This document shows positions 26,179 to 38,353 of a stretch of 64,000 nt of DNA, piece after piece; within the stretch, counting starts at the first letter, position 1, and every line of letters starts with the position of its first letter. The translations under genes and the position numbers were made by a program. Source of the stretch: Liolophura sinensis (Eukaryota > Mollusca > Polyplacophora > Chitonida > Chitonidae); assembly GCF_032854445.1 (NCBI RefSeq), contig NC_088295.1, positions 35,699,385 to 35,763,384 of the forward strand, written 5' to 3'. Below the pieces are notes generated by a model, which was not told where the DNA came from, searched no databases, and saw nothing but the letters and a program-made list of their open reading frames with translations.

Positions 26179-29100
26179 CATGTACTGCCCTTCAAGCATC
26201 ATGTGGGGAGCAGGTCATGGCTGTGTGGTTATAAGGAGATAGCAATGAAATCCCATCCTTGGACACTGCTTCTATTGTTCTCTGGGCTTTGGTGGCAATA
26301 AGCAGTCAAAGGTGTTCATATCAAACCAATAAAGCATCGTGTGAACACACAAGTACACGTAGATGTCAAAAGTTCAAAATAATCTCCATGGTCAATCTTT
26401 GAAAAATACATATATTTCATGATTTTTGGTTTGACAGTACACTGTATAATACCTATCAATATGTGACCATAGAAACAGGATCTAGTGATGATAATGCATT
26501 ATACCAAGGAGCTTAATATGGTACATGTTGGTACAGGTAACACATGCTCTAATAGCATCTACAATCTGACCCGTAACGGCCTTAGCTTTCAGAAATCACC
26601 TCATCAGGCCCTTTAATTCCTGTTCCACAGCTGCACAGAAAAATAAACACGAAAGATGATGCCTCTATAGTAAGTAATTATCTATCATTAATATCCAATG
26701 TGGTGTACTAAAATATAACATTAATGTCATCTCTTTGCAAAATGCTGATGGCAAATCAATAAGTATGACCTTGGTCATACCTGCAAGTAAATGGTCTCTC
26801 AAACATATTAAATCACCAAAACAAATCAATTTTTTACCTGCACTGCACAGTGTGAAAAGATTAGTATGACGAGGAAAAATGTAGAAAACCTCCAGGTCAC
26901 AGAATGAGCAATGTGACAATTCAACATTAAGACTAGGATGATACATTAGATATTTATAACCATCCAGGCAACTCAATACTGAAATTTGTTCTCAAAATCA
27001 ATGAATATTATTTACACTTGACACTAAATGAACGTGTCAATGGCAAGCTTTAGCATGGAGAGGAAACAAGATTAGAGAAGGCTGATGATACAATACTGTC
27101 TGGCTGGGAACAGTTTTTGCCTTGCAGTCTAAACTGTGGGTTATTTGTCACGCTCAATACTGTCCTCTGTATATCACTTCTGAGAAGAACCATGAAGATG
27201 GAGACTGGCAACTAACAATGCCCATGGTGGAAATTTCATACAGGGTTGTCTGCAAGTACGATACAGCCCTGTACCAACCAAACCAATCTGGCTAGGCACA
27301 CATTTCATAGACAAATTAAGTTCAGCTTTCAATTTCGTTCTGATGGCCGCTGAAAGTAACAACATATAAAGATGCCACACGGTTCTGACGGTTCCCAGAC
27401 GGTTCTAGATACTTTTTTCAGGATATAAAAAGAGGGAAGCTATGAACTGAAAATGAACTGGAGAACATTTTATTAGCATTTTAATATAGTTTCAGGCCTT
27501 ACCAGAATAAATTAGCTAGGAACTATAATAAAGACTTTATCTGCCATACAAAAGAAATGACAAATTCTATGAGAGGATAGGCACAAACATTTTCCTGTTA
27601 CTGAAAACTTACACATACTGTTGGATACTCAAAATAACTCAACAGCTGGCCAGTTCTTAAGTACCATCAAAATAATTAAGCTTCATGCCAAATTTGAATC
27701 AATTCGATCCAGCATTTGTGATGACACGTGTATTTAGCAATTGTCCATGTGCTCCTGACACTGGATGCCCAACACCACAGATATTATGTACATCTCACAT
27801 TCCCCAAAGGAAGTTAGGGGAGAGAATAATCTTTGAGATAAAACAGGCCTCAAGTTTATGCACATTTTGCAGTCCATGGATAAAAATCAATGAAGTCAAA
27901 TTTCATATTCAGAATATCTGCCCCTAGTATTCTTCAAGTGCAAGGTTTTTCATCATGAGCTTTTAAAGAACAAGATGTCTGGCTAGAATCCTTAACTTCT
28001 GTAACAGTTTTTTTGTAATCCATATGTTTTATTCTGCTTATGGTTTTTTTGAAGCTTGATCATGTCTGAAGTGCCATGTACATGCAAGCATTGGCAGATC
28101 TTTGGGAGGAGAACCTAATCATCCATATAAAAAAAAAACAGTTATAGATCTGTTCCAATAGTCAATGTCCTTGCTAATACAGATGGATGAAATCTGTTGA
28201 GTGCTGAGTGCTCCTCATCTGATAAGACATTGATAATATACATGTAATGTCCTAAAAACACATTCACACCATAATATGTGTCCAAGACACATGAACACGG
28301 CACCTAACCACAACCAATAATCATTGTTTTCTTTCACTTTATTCTGAGAAACTACCAGCTACTATGTGGGATAATGTACTGGTCACTCAATCTGGGATAA
28401 ATGCCAATTTCCAGCAAGTAAATTTACAATCATTTGCAAAAGAGGGAACTGGGCCTTTTTGGGAACAAAAGGTAGTGAGTCAGTCCTGTCTTGGATGTCA
28501 GTGGCCGGATACTGTAACTGAAAGCCAGCCTTTAAATACTTACTAGTCATTGGCATCCATCAGTGTCGCTGCCCGGCCAGTGTATGTGCCAACATCACAA
28601 GCCTATTGATCCCACAATGTGGTGTGCTCCCAAGTGACTTTTCAGCATTACTTATCACTATATATCAGAACATGGGCGGAACTGTTTATTAGGCCAGCAA
28701 TTGCATGAACAGCACGTCTAGTCAAGATTATCAGCATATTGGGACAACACAGGAGATTTATGGCTTTGTTTTAGGATGAAAGTGTTCAGCTGAGCATAAG
28801 GTTCACATGTACTACGGACAGAGATACACGTATGTGTAAAGTAGTAAGAGACTTTGAGCAAAAATTTAATCATTGGAAATCAATGATTTTTGATAAATAC
28901 CAAAAGCTGGTCCCAAATACCCACCATACAAAAACATTTTCAAACATCCTTTGCTCTCGAAGAAAAAAAAAATCCAAGAAAACATTAAAGATCATACTTG
29001 CAAATAAGTTTTGACACTCTTTCATCTGATTTCGGCATCATTTTAATGTTTTCTTCTCCTTTAAAGATACTTAAATTTGCATTATTCTCTGAACTACACG

Positions 29101-29641
29101 AATTGTTTATTGCATATGTTTGAAATGATCATATCTGTGTAACATTACTTATGTCACACTCTGTGTTTATGTTCAGAGGGTTATTCAGGGAAGCAGTAAA
29201 TAAAATTATCCGCATGAAGACCTTGCCACCACAAATCCTTTCTGTTTTGTTCATTTCCCACATCAAAGTTTAAAATTCAAAATCTGGTTTGATTAATAGT
29301 GAACCGGATTTTTTGCCAAAAATCTCTGGTATAGTCACTTTGAGTGTTTTATGTTTAAAAATATGTGTTCAAATGTGCAATATTCTGAGAGCAAACATTC
29401 AAAGTCTGGAAGCTAGTGATCTACATCGCTCAAATATGTGATTATATTTGTTGGTCTCAATTTCATTCAGTATTGGAAGTGATGCTCAAATTAATTTGAT
29501 TGGTGCTTAATGCACAGTGTCTTTATTCAGTGAAGAGAAAACGAGAGTGAGAAACTCACCATCCATCACCTGGTACTTTACAAATCCCTAACACAAAGCC
29601 ACAGCCACACCAGTAAGAGCTGGAGTCAGTGAGTGTTCAAA
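26179..29641. other. Gene-free stretch
   Basis: AT-rich unique sequence. At about 29,495 'tttgattggtgcttaatgca' is a scrap of a SINE tail. Open frames at 26,665 to 26,976, 27,174 to 27,380 and 27,685 to 27,927 have no splice or family support. Confidence 0.35.
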
Positions 29642-29853
29642 TACCGTAATTCTTCAACCTTCTGCATGTTCGCAAAACGTTTATTTAAGTATATTCTGAG
29701 GGCATTATGACTATGCTGTGTAGGTTAATGAAATTATAGTTTTAATGAAGCCCTGAAAGTAGCCAACCCAACAAGTGTGGTTCAAATTAAAAATGTGCAC
29801 AAATGGTGCTGAAAGTTGCTCTTTTGTAGTATAAAGGTTGAGGAAATAGGGTA
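29642..29853 (+). mobile_element. MITE copy B
   Basis: Terminal inverted repeats TACCGTAATTCTTCAACC (left) and GGTTGAGGAAATAGGGTA (right). The interior is collinear with copy A ('acgtttatttaagtatattc', 'gaagccctgaaagtag', 'gtgcacaaatggtgctgaaa'). Confidence 0.87.
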
Positions 29854-31971
29854 CCCATTTGATGCATCACTTATATCCCTGGATAATGAGTTCAAATGTT
29901 AAATATCTTTGGTAGTAATTTCCTTTCCCTTAAAAATATATGAACTTTCAGATGAACAAAAACATTATGAAAGAGATTGTGAAAGTGTGAGGCCAGTGTG
30001 AGACCGCTGACAATGCTTCAAACAGACCATTACCCTCACCAGATGTGTAAGTTTATGAGTCATGCTTTCTTAAAGCTTAGAATCAGCTGGAGTAAATTTC
30101 CTGTAAACAAAACTGACAAGATATTAATTTATCACAAGCTTAGGCCTCAAAAATAATATGAACTAAACTTTTAATGCTCACAGGAGTACAACCTAAATGT
30201 ATATACTGGATACACAAGGGATTGGGGATGCTTCAGCCAGACAACAGTAATTGCTGTTCACTGAAGGTGAATAGCAGAGAGAGGCCTGATAAAACGATCC
30301 GTTTTCAGCCCCCAACAAATTAACCTTCCCGGCTTTCCCCAGCACCGCGTTTTGTGCGCGACTAGTGTCTCCAGTGTTGCTGGAACGCAAACACCTAAAT
30401 ACAATTTTCCCCGAACACATTCCAAACAAGTCTGACTGAACAATGTGATAGTATCGATAATCCTAGCCTGCCTGTTAACTTTACAGGATAAACAGAGAAA
30501 CAATTGGGTAAGATCAATGTCCTGGATTGTAACCGTACCAACTCAGGGTGATGTCGAGCAACACACACCAATCAGCGGAAAAAAGCCTTTCAGCTGGGTC
30601 TGGGCAAAGGTGTGCCATGTTACAGGAAGGGCTTATACTCAGTTGTCCGCAGATAATCAATAGAGACCCCTACACTAGTTGGCAACTGCTCTTAGCTTCT
30701 TATGGTTCATCTCCCCATTCTCAATTATAGACATTCTGATTCACAAACCTATAATCTGATGCATGCATTTTTCACAGATATGTAATACATATATGAATAA
30801 TACAATGACATATACAGTACCTGGAAATGAATGTTAAAACAAGCACTAATAAATCTATGTATTTAAGAATCTTACACATTCATCAGCATATAAATGTTAA
30901 TGTAAACACAACTGTTACAGCAATATTAATGTAAAACTGTAACAACTACATATCTCAGCCAGAAATGAGAAAGTATTCTCTCTGGCTTCATACAAAGCCT
31001 AAATGCAACTGTATCAATATTAAAGGGTATAACCAAAAGAATTCCTCAGCTTGTTCTCTCGTATTGTCGGCTCTCAGGAAGGTCCTGTTTGAAAGTTACT
31101 TTAGGTCCATTACTTTCATTTTTTATTTAGTGGATGGTACAATGCTGATTTCTTTGTGCTCCTAAATGTTTGTTTAGTCCATTTGCTTCTTTTACTTCTG
31201 AATTCTACAAAATTCTCGCAGACTCCAAAAGTTGCTGCTACATGTATACAACTCTTGATCACTCTTCAGGGAAAGCATCCAAGAAAACCTTGCCATAGCC
31301 TTACCAAATCTGGACAAGTAAGATGGTATCAATTTCTACGAAACAGCTTAAACTATTTCAATATTCTGATACTAAACACACATTTGTCAAGCACAACCGT
31401 TCTAACACTAGCAAAATAAAAATAATAAACATGTTGCTTCAAATAACAAACTAGAAGAAAGGCTACACTAGTATCTTGATTCATGAAGTCTTGCAAACAT
31501 GTAATCGCAGAATTATATCCCACAAATACAGACGAACAGACACACCCATGAAATAAATCACACCTTAAAACCTATAAATAACTACAGGGACCTTATCTAA
31601 TTTGATTTCACATGTAACGTGGTTACACTTTGATCCAGAAATTATCTTAGTATACTAGATAAATAAAACATTCTGAAAAATGAATGCACTGACACTCCTT
31701 GAAAAGTTAACCAGTTTTTTACATAGCTCATGTACTTATTAAAAGTATGATCAAAATTGACTGTAGGCGGCCCTTGAAATAGATGTAGTCCTGTAAGAGT
31801 TTGGGTGTGGGAACAAGAGAGACTTGAACTAGGGCATCTGTAAACCGAAACTTTTATGGTCAGGCCACCAACCTGCACTCATTAGACACAAAGACTTTTA
31901 CGAACTGAACAATCAATATTCTCAATCAAGTAAAGGTGCTAATCTGCTATGCTAAATTTATATATTTACTT
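29854..31971. other. Gene-free stretch with a slightly CpG-richer patch
   Basis: Positions 30,290 to 30,660 are locally richer in GC and CpG and carry overlapping frames on both strands, none recognisable. A B-box-like GTTCAAGTC on the minus strand near 31,825 hints at an old tRNA-derived repeat. Confidence 0.35.
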
Positions 31972-32087
31972 ACTGGACTGGAGTTTTACTGTACTCAAGA
32001 ATATTTCATTTATACCAGGGTGGCCAGCATTACGGTGGGAGGAAACCGAACAGAGCCCTGGGGAAACCCACGACCATCTGCTGTGAT
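31972..32087 (-). mobile_element. SINE family 1, truncated
   Basis: Retains the 3' half: 'ggagttttactgtactcaag', 'aatatttcatttatacca', 'ggccagcattacggtggga' and 'ggggaaacccacgaccatct'. The tRNA-like head is absent. Confidence 0.82.
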
Positions 32088-32513
32088 GAGGCATACAGTC
32101 TGGTATACACATCCATGACAGTTTCCATCAAATTTTCAGGTAACTACAGCAAGGACAAAAAAAAAAAAAAAAAAAAATCACAAAAAACAAACAACCAGCA
32201 GTGACAAAAACCATTCATAGAAACCTTGATTATTGAATGCTTTACCCATGACAATGTCAGGAGCTTAAAAAGACCACTAAAAAGAAACATTTCAAATGAC
32301 ATTGGCATGTCATTTTGCTGCAGTATGTACAAACGTTCAATAACATGTCTAACTAGGGGCTTTGGAGGGCATCACATTAACACTGTGGAATAAAATCGGT
32401 ACTCTATTTAAGTGCTCAAATTTAAAGCATGTCTTACACAATTAGATACCAGTGAACAGCTTACCTCAGGATTTATTCCTGCTCTTAGACACATCTTTAC
32501 ACAACCCCTACAA
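32088..32513. other. Gene-free spacer with poly-A run
   Basis: A run of about 20 A residues lies at 32,157 to 32,177. No other feature. Confidence 0.5.
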
Positions 32514-32745
32514 CTTATTTATTTATTTGTTTGAATGGAGTTTTGTGGCCAGCATTGTGGTGGGAGATAACCGGGCTAAACCTACTGCCAGATTGCTTGA
32601 AAATCTTCCCACGTATGCCCAGAGTGGACACCAGGATGAGCTTGACTTGAACTCACAAGCGGCTGCATTGGTGAGAGGCCCCTGCATTGCGCCGCCACAA
32701 CCCTTACAATACCCAAGCGGTCTGGGTTACATGGTGATGTGTAGT
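32514..32745 (-). mobile_element. SINE family 1, internally deleted
   Basis: Forward landmarks are 'tttatttatttgtttgaatg', 'ggccagcattgtggtggga', 'gataaccgggctaaacctac', 'gatgagcttgacttgaactc' and 'gcattggtgagaggcccctg'. Parts of the conserved centre are lost. Confidence 0.83.
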
Positions 32746-33434
32746 AGTGGAAGCTTTTGGAAGGTTTTGAAAACCGTACATTAAGAGAAATAAAGGATTG
32801 AAAAATCTACATTGTAACTGATGTTACTCAAAAAAAAAAAAAGTTTCTGATCAAGATGTAGTAAAAGAGTTTTCTCCCCTGAATAAACAATCAAGATACC
32901 TTTACATTTCAACAATCTCACCTGGGATTCCACAATGGCATTTTTGACTTTTGCTTCAGATTTTGCGTCACTATTTCATAATGGATACTTAGGATTGTGT
33001 TCAGGAATTGTGAAAGTAATTCATCACCACCAGAGCATATGCCAGAAACTAGATGTTACAAGGATTTTTCAGCTTCTCAAAACATGTTTAATTCCTCATT
33101 ATGAAGAGGAAAATCCACCTATGACCTAACACGAAGTCTACAGTAGGAAGTCCACGAAGATACTGAAGATCATATAGAAACAGCATATCAAGAATGTCAG
33201 TTTTCTAAGTGACGGAAATCTGCTCGCCCAGAGTAAACAAACAGCTTTTGCCTTGGGAAGTGCATTAGCAATCTTGAAGATACTTGTACAAATTAAATAT
33301 AAACTGACATTTAAAAATTCTTGAGACACATTTAACATACAAAACATTTCCTGGACTTGCTCAGTAACAGAATGCACTGACCATTCATATACACACATAT
33401 GCAACCTGTAATTAGTTTGATTAGTGCATAACAT
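32746..33434. other. Gene-free spacer
   Basis: A poly-A run is near 32,830. The frames on both strands are unrecognisable. Confidence 0.4.
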
Positions 33435-33655
33435 TACCCTAATTCCTCAACCTTTTCGCATATGAAAGAGCAACTTTCAGTGCAATTTATGCACATTTTA
33501 AAATTGATTTTGGAGATAAAACTATATTGGCTGGATTTACCAATTTCAGAGATTCACAAAAACTGTAATTTTACCAGTCTACACAGAATAATGGGTTCAG
33601 AACAGGCTTGGATAAACACCTAGCAAGCATGCGTAGAGGTTGCAGAATTACACTA
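33435..33655 (-). mobile_element. MITE copy C, inverted orientation
   Basis: The left end TACCCTAATTCCTCAACC is the same terminal repeat as in copies A and B. Reading the reverse complement gives the same interior order ('cgcatgcttgctaggtgttt', 'ccattattctgtgtagactg'). The right terminus (aggttgcagaattacac) is more decayed. Confidence 0.8.
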
Positions 33656-34589
33656 CATCATCATCCAAGAGATCGCATCAAGCTTTATGGTCTATTGATT
33701 TCAATGACTTCAACCTTTAAAAGCTGCAAAATGCATCAATATTAGAAACACTGACATTTTACTGTGCAAGTCTGACCACAACCCTGACATCTCTCCACAA
33801 AATATGGTTTATTCATACCTTATGCCCATAAACGTCTGGACCTGAAGTAATATGTTTTATACACTAAACTAAACCTGGTACATGTACTGTTAAACTTACC
33901 ACCTCGCAAGTCCATCAAGTCCATAGAGTCTAAGCATAAGCTGCAAACATTTCCAACAACATCAGATCATATAAATAGAATAATCCCCACAACAAAGGGC
34001 TAGAAAAAGCTCTTGTTACCCTGCCAGCTCATTTGCCTTGTTATGTGTTCGGAATTCTAAACATAGTTATTACATCACTATGCAAAAGTATGATGATGCC
34101 AACACTATTCTTAGTAACAGAGAATCTGAGTGGTTTATAAGCATGAAATTGCACATGTACATGACAGTGTAGCTGCCAAACTGGTCTGTCAGTAGCGCAA
34201 ATTACAAACATACCCTTACCATCCCTATGTGTCAAGTTCTGCTGAAAGCTCCCAAATTTTACTGAAATTAAAAAAATAGGAAAGCAAAATAACCCTGAAA
34301 TAAAAGAGATTACCTTAAAACAATACAACAGATAATTAATACAACATATACACACAATATGGTAAAACAACACTAATCATATCCTGTCTTGATATGGGCA
34401 GTATTATTCTCCTTCTGTGAACATGTCCTTTCTTGTTTTGTCACTTAATTTATTTATTTGAAACTAAAGTCCTGGATCCTCCTTTTAGAAATGCTAATGA
34501 CAATAATGGGAATTCAGAAAACATTAATGCTGCAACTGGAGTAGCAATGAAAGTATTCAAAATAGTGTGAAAACATATGAGGTGCTGCT
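33656..34589. other. Gene-free spacer
   Basis: A 43-nt minus-strand block near 34,210 to 34,254 lies between a good acceptor (TTTTTTTAATTTCAG) and a GTAAGG donor and is open in one frame (KFGSFQQNLTHRDG). It is too short to count as a gene by itself. Confidence 0.3.
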
Positions 34590-34765
34590 TCAGTGGAACA
34601 CCATGCTGAAGAAACCAGGCATCAGGCTCCTGCCAGTCACATTAAACTCACTGTAGTGACATTAACCCAACCAATACTTAGCCAATTCGGCACCAAAGCA
34701 TTACCAATTTTATGTCTTAGGTATGACTCAACCCAGGATTGAACCCTGGTTCCAACCCTATAATA
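34590..34765 (-). repeat. Dispersed repeat family 2, partial copy with B-box-like end
   Basis: The right end 'ggtatgactcaacccaggat' followed by 'tgaaccctgg' gives, on the minus strand, CCAGGGTTCAATCCTGGG, a good B-box-type promoter element. Upstream phrases match the copies at 2,850 and 42,935. Confidence 0.62.
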
Positions 34766-35984
34766 ATAATACTGCCATTAAGCTATCAGGTTTTACAATT
34801 CTCTCAGTTCTCTCGACAAATATAATCATGATACAATTTGAAGGCAGCATTTTAGGGCAATGCAAATATGGCATATAGTCTGATATTACAGATGGATAAC
34901 AACATTGAAGCAGTTACTACAAATGCAATTTAAAATCCTTCTTAAAGATTATAAGTAATATGAAGACAAAATTTGGTTATACCTTATAAGGTAAACCACA
35001 ATTAACCACTAAGATTAAATACATACACACTCAGGACTCTTTGGCAATATTCTCTCCCACTTAAAAATATTCAGTTTCGCAAAAGTGCAACAGTGCACAA
35101 AACAAAAAAGTTTTTTTCATACAGGATTATAAGGTACACTACACATGTATGTCCATAAGTATCCCATGATGCACTGTTTTAACTGACACAATAAATGTCA
35201 AGTTTAAGATATGCTTAAGATAAGGTGTTCACAAGAATGGGGGGTAGAGGAGAATAATCATCATCTCTTGATTTTACATAGAAAAAAAGATGTCAAGAAA
35301 AATGTGTTTTTGGAGCGTTGGACAAAGTGCAACAGATGAAAAATAACATTCCTGTTCACAAGATCACAAAATAACTTACCTTTTTCTTAGTATCTTATAG
35401 TGAATGTTCTGGAAGAGTTACACTCATAACTCTAATCCTTTTTTAACTGTTTTAGTTTCTTCTTCTCCCTTCTGATGTTCAAAATGCAGAGTTTTTGATG
35501 TCTTTTTGAAGTTTTTGAAGAGTGATTGAGTATAGATATTTTTGATGACCAGATCCCGGGCAATTCATGGAAAACCTGTACAAAATACACCAAGATTTTA
35601 TTAAATTGTTCCTGACAAACTGAATTACAGTAGTTCCACCTCTGGTATTAATCATCATACTAGGGCCACCGATTAATTGCTTGCTTTTCATGAGTTTTCC
35701 TCATTTATATTTTTGTAGGCAATAATTGAGCATGTGTGTTGATTATTCACCGGTTTGAAAAAAAAAAAAAAAAAAAAAAAAATTGGTCTTATCCACAACT
35801 AACAGTTTTAGATCAAGATCAATAGTATATTTTGTAATTTTATTTTTGTCAAGAAACTGATAATATATGCTAATAATTTCATATCATATATGAGTTTGAG
35901 AAAAAAGTGGAGGGCAGCAAAGAACCAAATAACAGTCGCCTTTGCACTTGTACTAAGACAGTCAGGTCAGGTATTTATTACAAT
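34766..35984. other. Gene-free spacer with poly-A run
   Basis: A poly-A tract of more than 20 bases lies at about 35,758. No supported gene. Confidence 0.45.
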
Positions 35985-36133
35985 ATACGTGGGAATGTCT
36001 GTCAGCAACCTGTTGATGGTAATGGGTTTCCCCCAGATCTGCCCGGTGTCCTCCCACCATGGTATACGTAAAATATTCTTGAGTATGGCATGAAACACAA
36101 TTGAAAAAAATAAATTTTACACAATAAATAAGC
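35985..36133 (+). mobile_element. SINE family 1, 5'-truncated
   Basis: Begins at 'gtgggaatgtctgtcagcaa' and continues through 'gtttcccccagatctgcccg', 'gtcctcccaccatgg', 'aatattcttgagtatggcat' and an A-rich tail. 5' truncation is typical of reverse-transcribed insertions. Confidence 0.85.
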
Positions 36134-36426
36134 GTAAAGGTGTTATTACTATTCTTATTACCTTTTGAATATATATTTTTGGCTCTATAATACATGTACA
36201 TCTCTTACAAAAAAACATTGAACTATTTTGAAGAAAATAGTTATTCTGTTTTCAAATTCCTATGAAATAACAACACGCATCCAGATTTACCACAGATATA
36301 GTACCAGTACAACAAATCCTCAGCCTTGAAGAACATACCTACTTATCCCCTATACTGTCCTTTTTAAAATACATACATATGTGTATACCAACACTAATAT
36401 TTACACTTTTTTCCATTATAAATGTT
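36134..36426. other. Short gene-free spacer
   Basis: No recognisable feature. It ends in the left copy of the target-site duplication of the next SINE. Confidence 0.4.
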
Positions 36427-36696
36427 TGGGACCTCCGTGGCTCAGTTGGTTAGCACGCTAGCACAGGGTAATGACCCAGGAGTCTCTCACCAATGCGGTC
36501 GCTGTGAGTTCAAGTCCAGCTCATGCTGGCTTCCTCTCCGGCCGTAAGTGGGAAGGTCTGCCAACAACCTGCGGATGGTTGTGGGTTTCCCCCTGGCTCT
36601 GCGTGGTTTCCTCCCACCATAATGCTGGCCGCCATCGTATAAGTGAAATATTCTTGAGTACAGTGTAAAACACCAATCAAATAAATAAATAAATAA
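36427..36696 (+). mobile_element. Full-length tRNA-derived SINE with target-site duplication (family 1 reference copy)
   Basis: The 5' head has a good A box (TGGCTCAGTTGG) and B box (GAGTTCAAGTCC) at tRNA-like spacing, so it derives from a tRNA and carries an internal RNA polymerase III promoter. A conserved centre follows (CAACCTGCGGATGGTTGTGG, then a CCCCC...CCTCCCACC block), then the tail 'aatattcttgagtacagtgt', ending in (AAAT)n. A perfect 12-base duplication, ATTATAAATGTT, flanks it (36,415 to 36,426 and 36,697 to 36,708), proof of insertion by target-primed reverse transcription. It has no coding capacity and would depend on a partner LINE. Confidence 0.96.
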
Positions 36697-36708
36697 ATTA
36701 TAAATGTT

Positions 36709-38169
36709 GTGAAATTGAAACTATTCCATGTCATTTCACCGATACGGTTGACAGAGGCTTGTTTATCTTAGATAAAAAAAATCCAGTTAAGTTTCAGTAA
36801 CCATTCTGCTACTGGTTTCCTTTCCAAATTCATTCCTTAGCATGCAGATTACAGATGTCTTGGTGCAACAAGAATCCCTTACACTGGTACAGCTGCTGAT
36901 TTTGAACTTCTAACCTCAAATAAAGGTCCCAGCCTGAATTACAGCACAGGTAATCAATGTTGTGGTGAGACAACAAGCTGCAGAAGGTAATACTAGTGTG
37001 AAACAAATCAGATTATAGGCTAGAACTAATTAATCCGTGGCGAACAAATTAATCTGTGTATGCAAAAGTTATAAACTAATATGCTGCAGCTAAGACATCA
37101 CATGAAACTAATCAACTTAGCCACTGGCAGCAGATCAACATGCATTTACAAAAATGTATGTGTACTATGCTGTAGGAAAACAAAGTGACATCTCATACCC
37201 TAGGGACTAATGCTAATCTATCATGATGGATACTAGACTCAGTATGCTGTCATGCTGTCATTCTAACCTACACGACACCCAAAGAACCAATGTCACTCTA
37301 CGAATGACGACCATTTACAGTGATTTCACACCAATGAATAACACCGATATCGCCACACCCAGCCATATCACCATATGAGTATGAACCAATATATTTTCTG
37401 CTGAAGGCCTTCTCACACAGTATTGGCTTCTACTAGCAACTAGAGTAGATAGCAGTTATTTCACAACACTACCAACACAGTCCGCATCAGGCCTATATTT
37501 TTTACTGGATTTCGAGAACGTGCATATACATGCTTACATTTGTTTTCTGCATCATTCACATAAAAGGCCTCTGTCTCCTCGTCTCTGTCAGTTTAACATC
37601 CGATTTTACCTCCAAAACCATCACCTGCTACCCGGAGAGTACTAAGTTTTTAACTTAAGTATGAAAGAAATATAACACAGTCTGCATTGTCAGTAGTCAA
37701 AACAAAATTGAATACATATTTAATTTCCAATCTAAAATATACTTTGCTGGTTTTATTTCCATTGTGAGAGTGCAAGTGTGTTAGATGTTGTGGAAAACCA
37801 GAAGGTGGATTATTAAATCTAAAGTGTTGTATTTTCGAGAAACAATCCAAGTTACTATTTTAAAAACAATGTTTTCAATGGTTGCCCTCTTGACACACGT
37901 GATAGTGTCTGCTGGCAAATGCCTGCTGTCATCTGTAAACAGGTTGATAACTTCATTGAAATAGTAAATATGCGGTTAAAATAATCTGGTAATCCTTTGT
38001 AAAAATCAATCAGTTGTTTAACGTTTAAACGCTGAAGGTGCACTAAACTACGAAAACTGGGCCTTCGATAGTTTGCTGTAGTAAGTTACCGCTGTGATCT
38101 GTAGTGTAAGCCACTTTGCAAGTAGCCGCATGCAGTATGACCCTATATCATCGCTGCTGAGGGTATGAA
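36709..38169. other. Gene-free stretch upstream of COX18
   Basis: Unique AT-rich sequence. A 62-codon minus-strand frame ending at 37,855 lacks an ATG and is not supported. No repeats were recognised. Confidence 0.35.
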
Positions 38170-38195
38170 AGGCACTTACCTGATGTAACAGCCTA

Positions 38196-38290
38196 ACACA
38201 TTGGCCTGTGGAGCGACTTCCGTTTCTGAGATTTCACTTGTGATATTTGCAATACGTAAGGAATAAATAATTGAATTTGAACCATTGGTC
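38196..38290. promoter_or_regulatory. Probable COX18 promoter, possibly bidirectional
   Basis: Contains an ETS/GABP-type core (ACTTCCGT at 38,216 to 38,223) and two inverted CCAAT cores (ATTGG at 38,200 and 38,284). These sites are common in promoters of nuclear genes for mitochondrial proteins and in bidirectional promoters. On the minus strand a consensus donor (CATCAG then GTAAGT) sits at 38,179, as if a divergent transcript begins here. On the plus strand a possible donor (GTAAGG near 38,255) and an acceptor just before 38,343 suggest a non-coding first COX18 exon. This is inferred from motifs only. Confidence 0.4.
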
Positions 38291-38353
38291 TTAGATGCAT
38301 GTATACTTGCAGCAATCTTATCATTTCGTTCTTGTATTACAGGTAACCATGTG

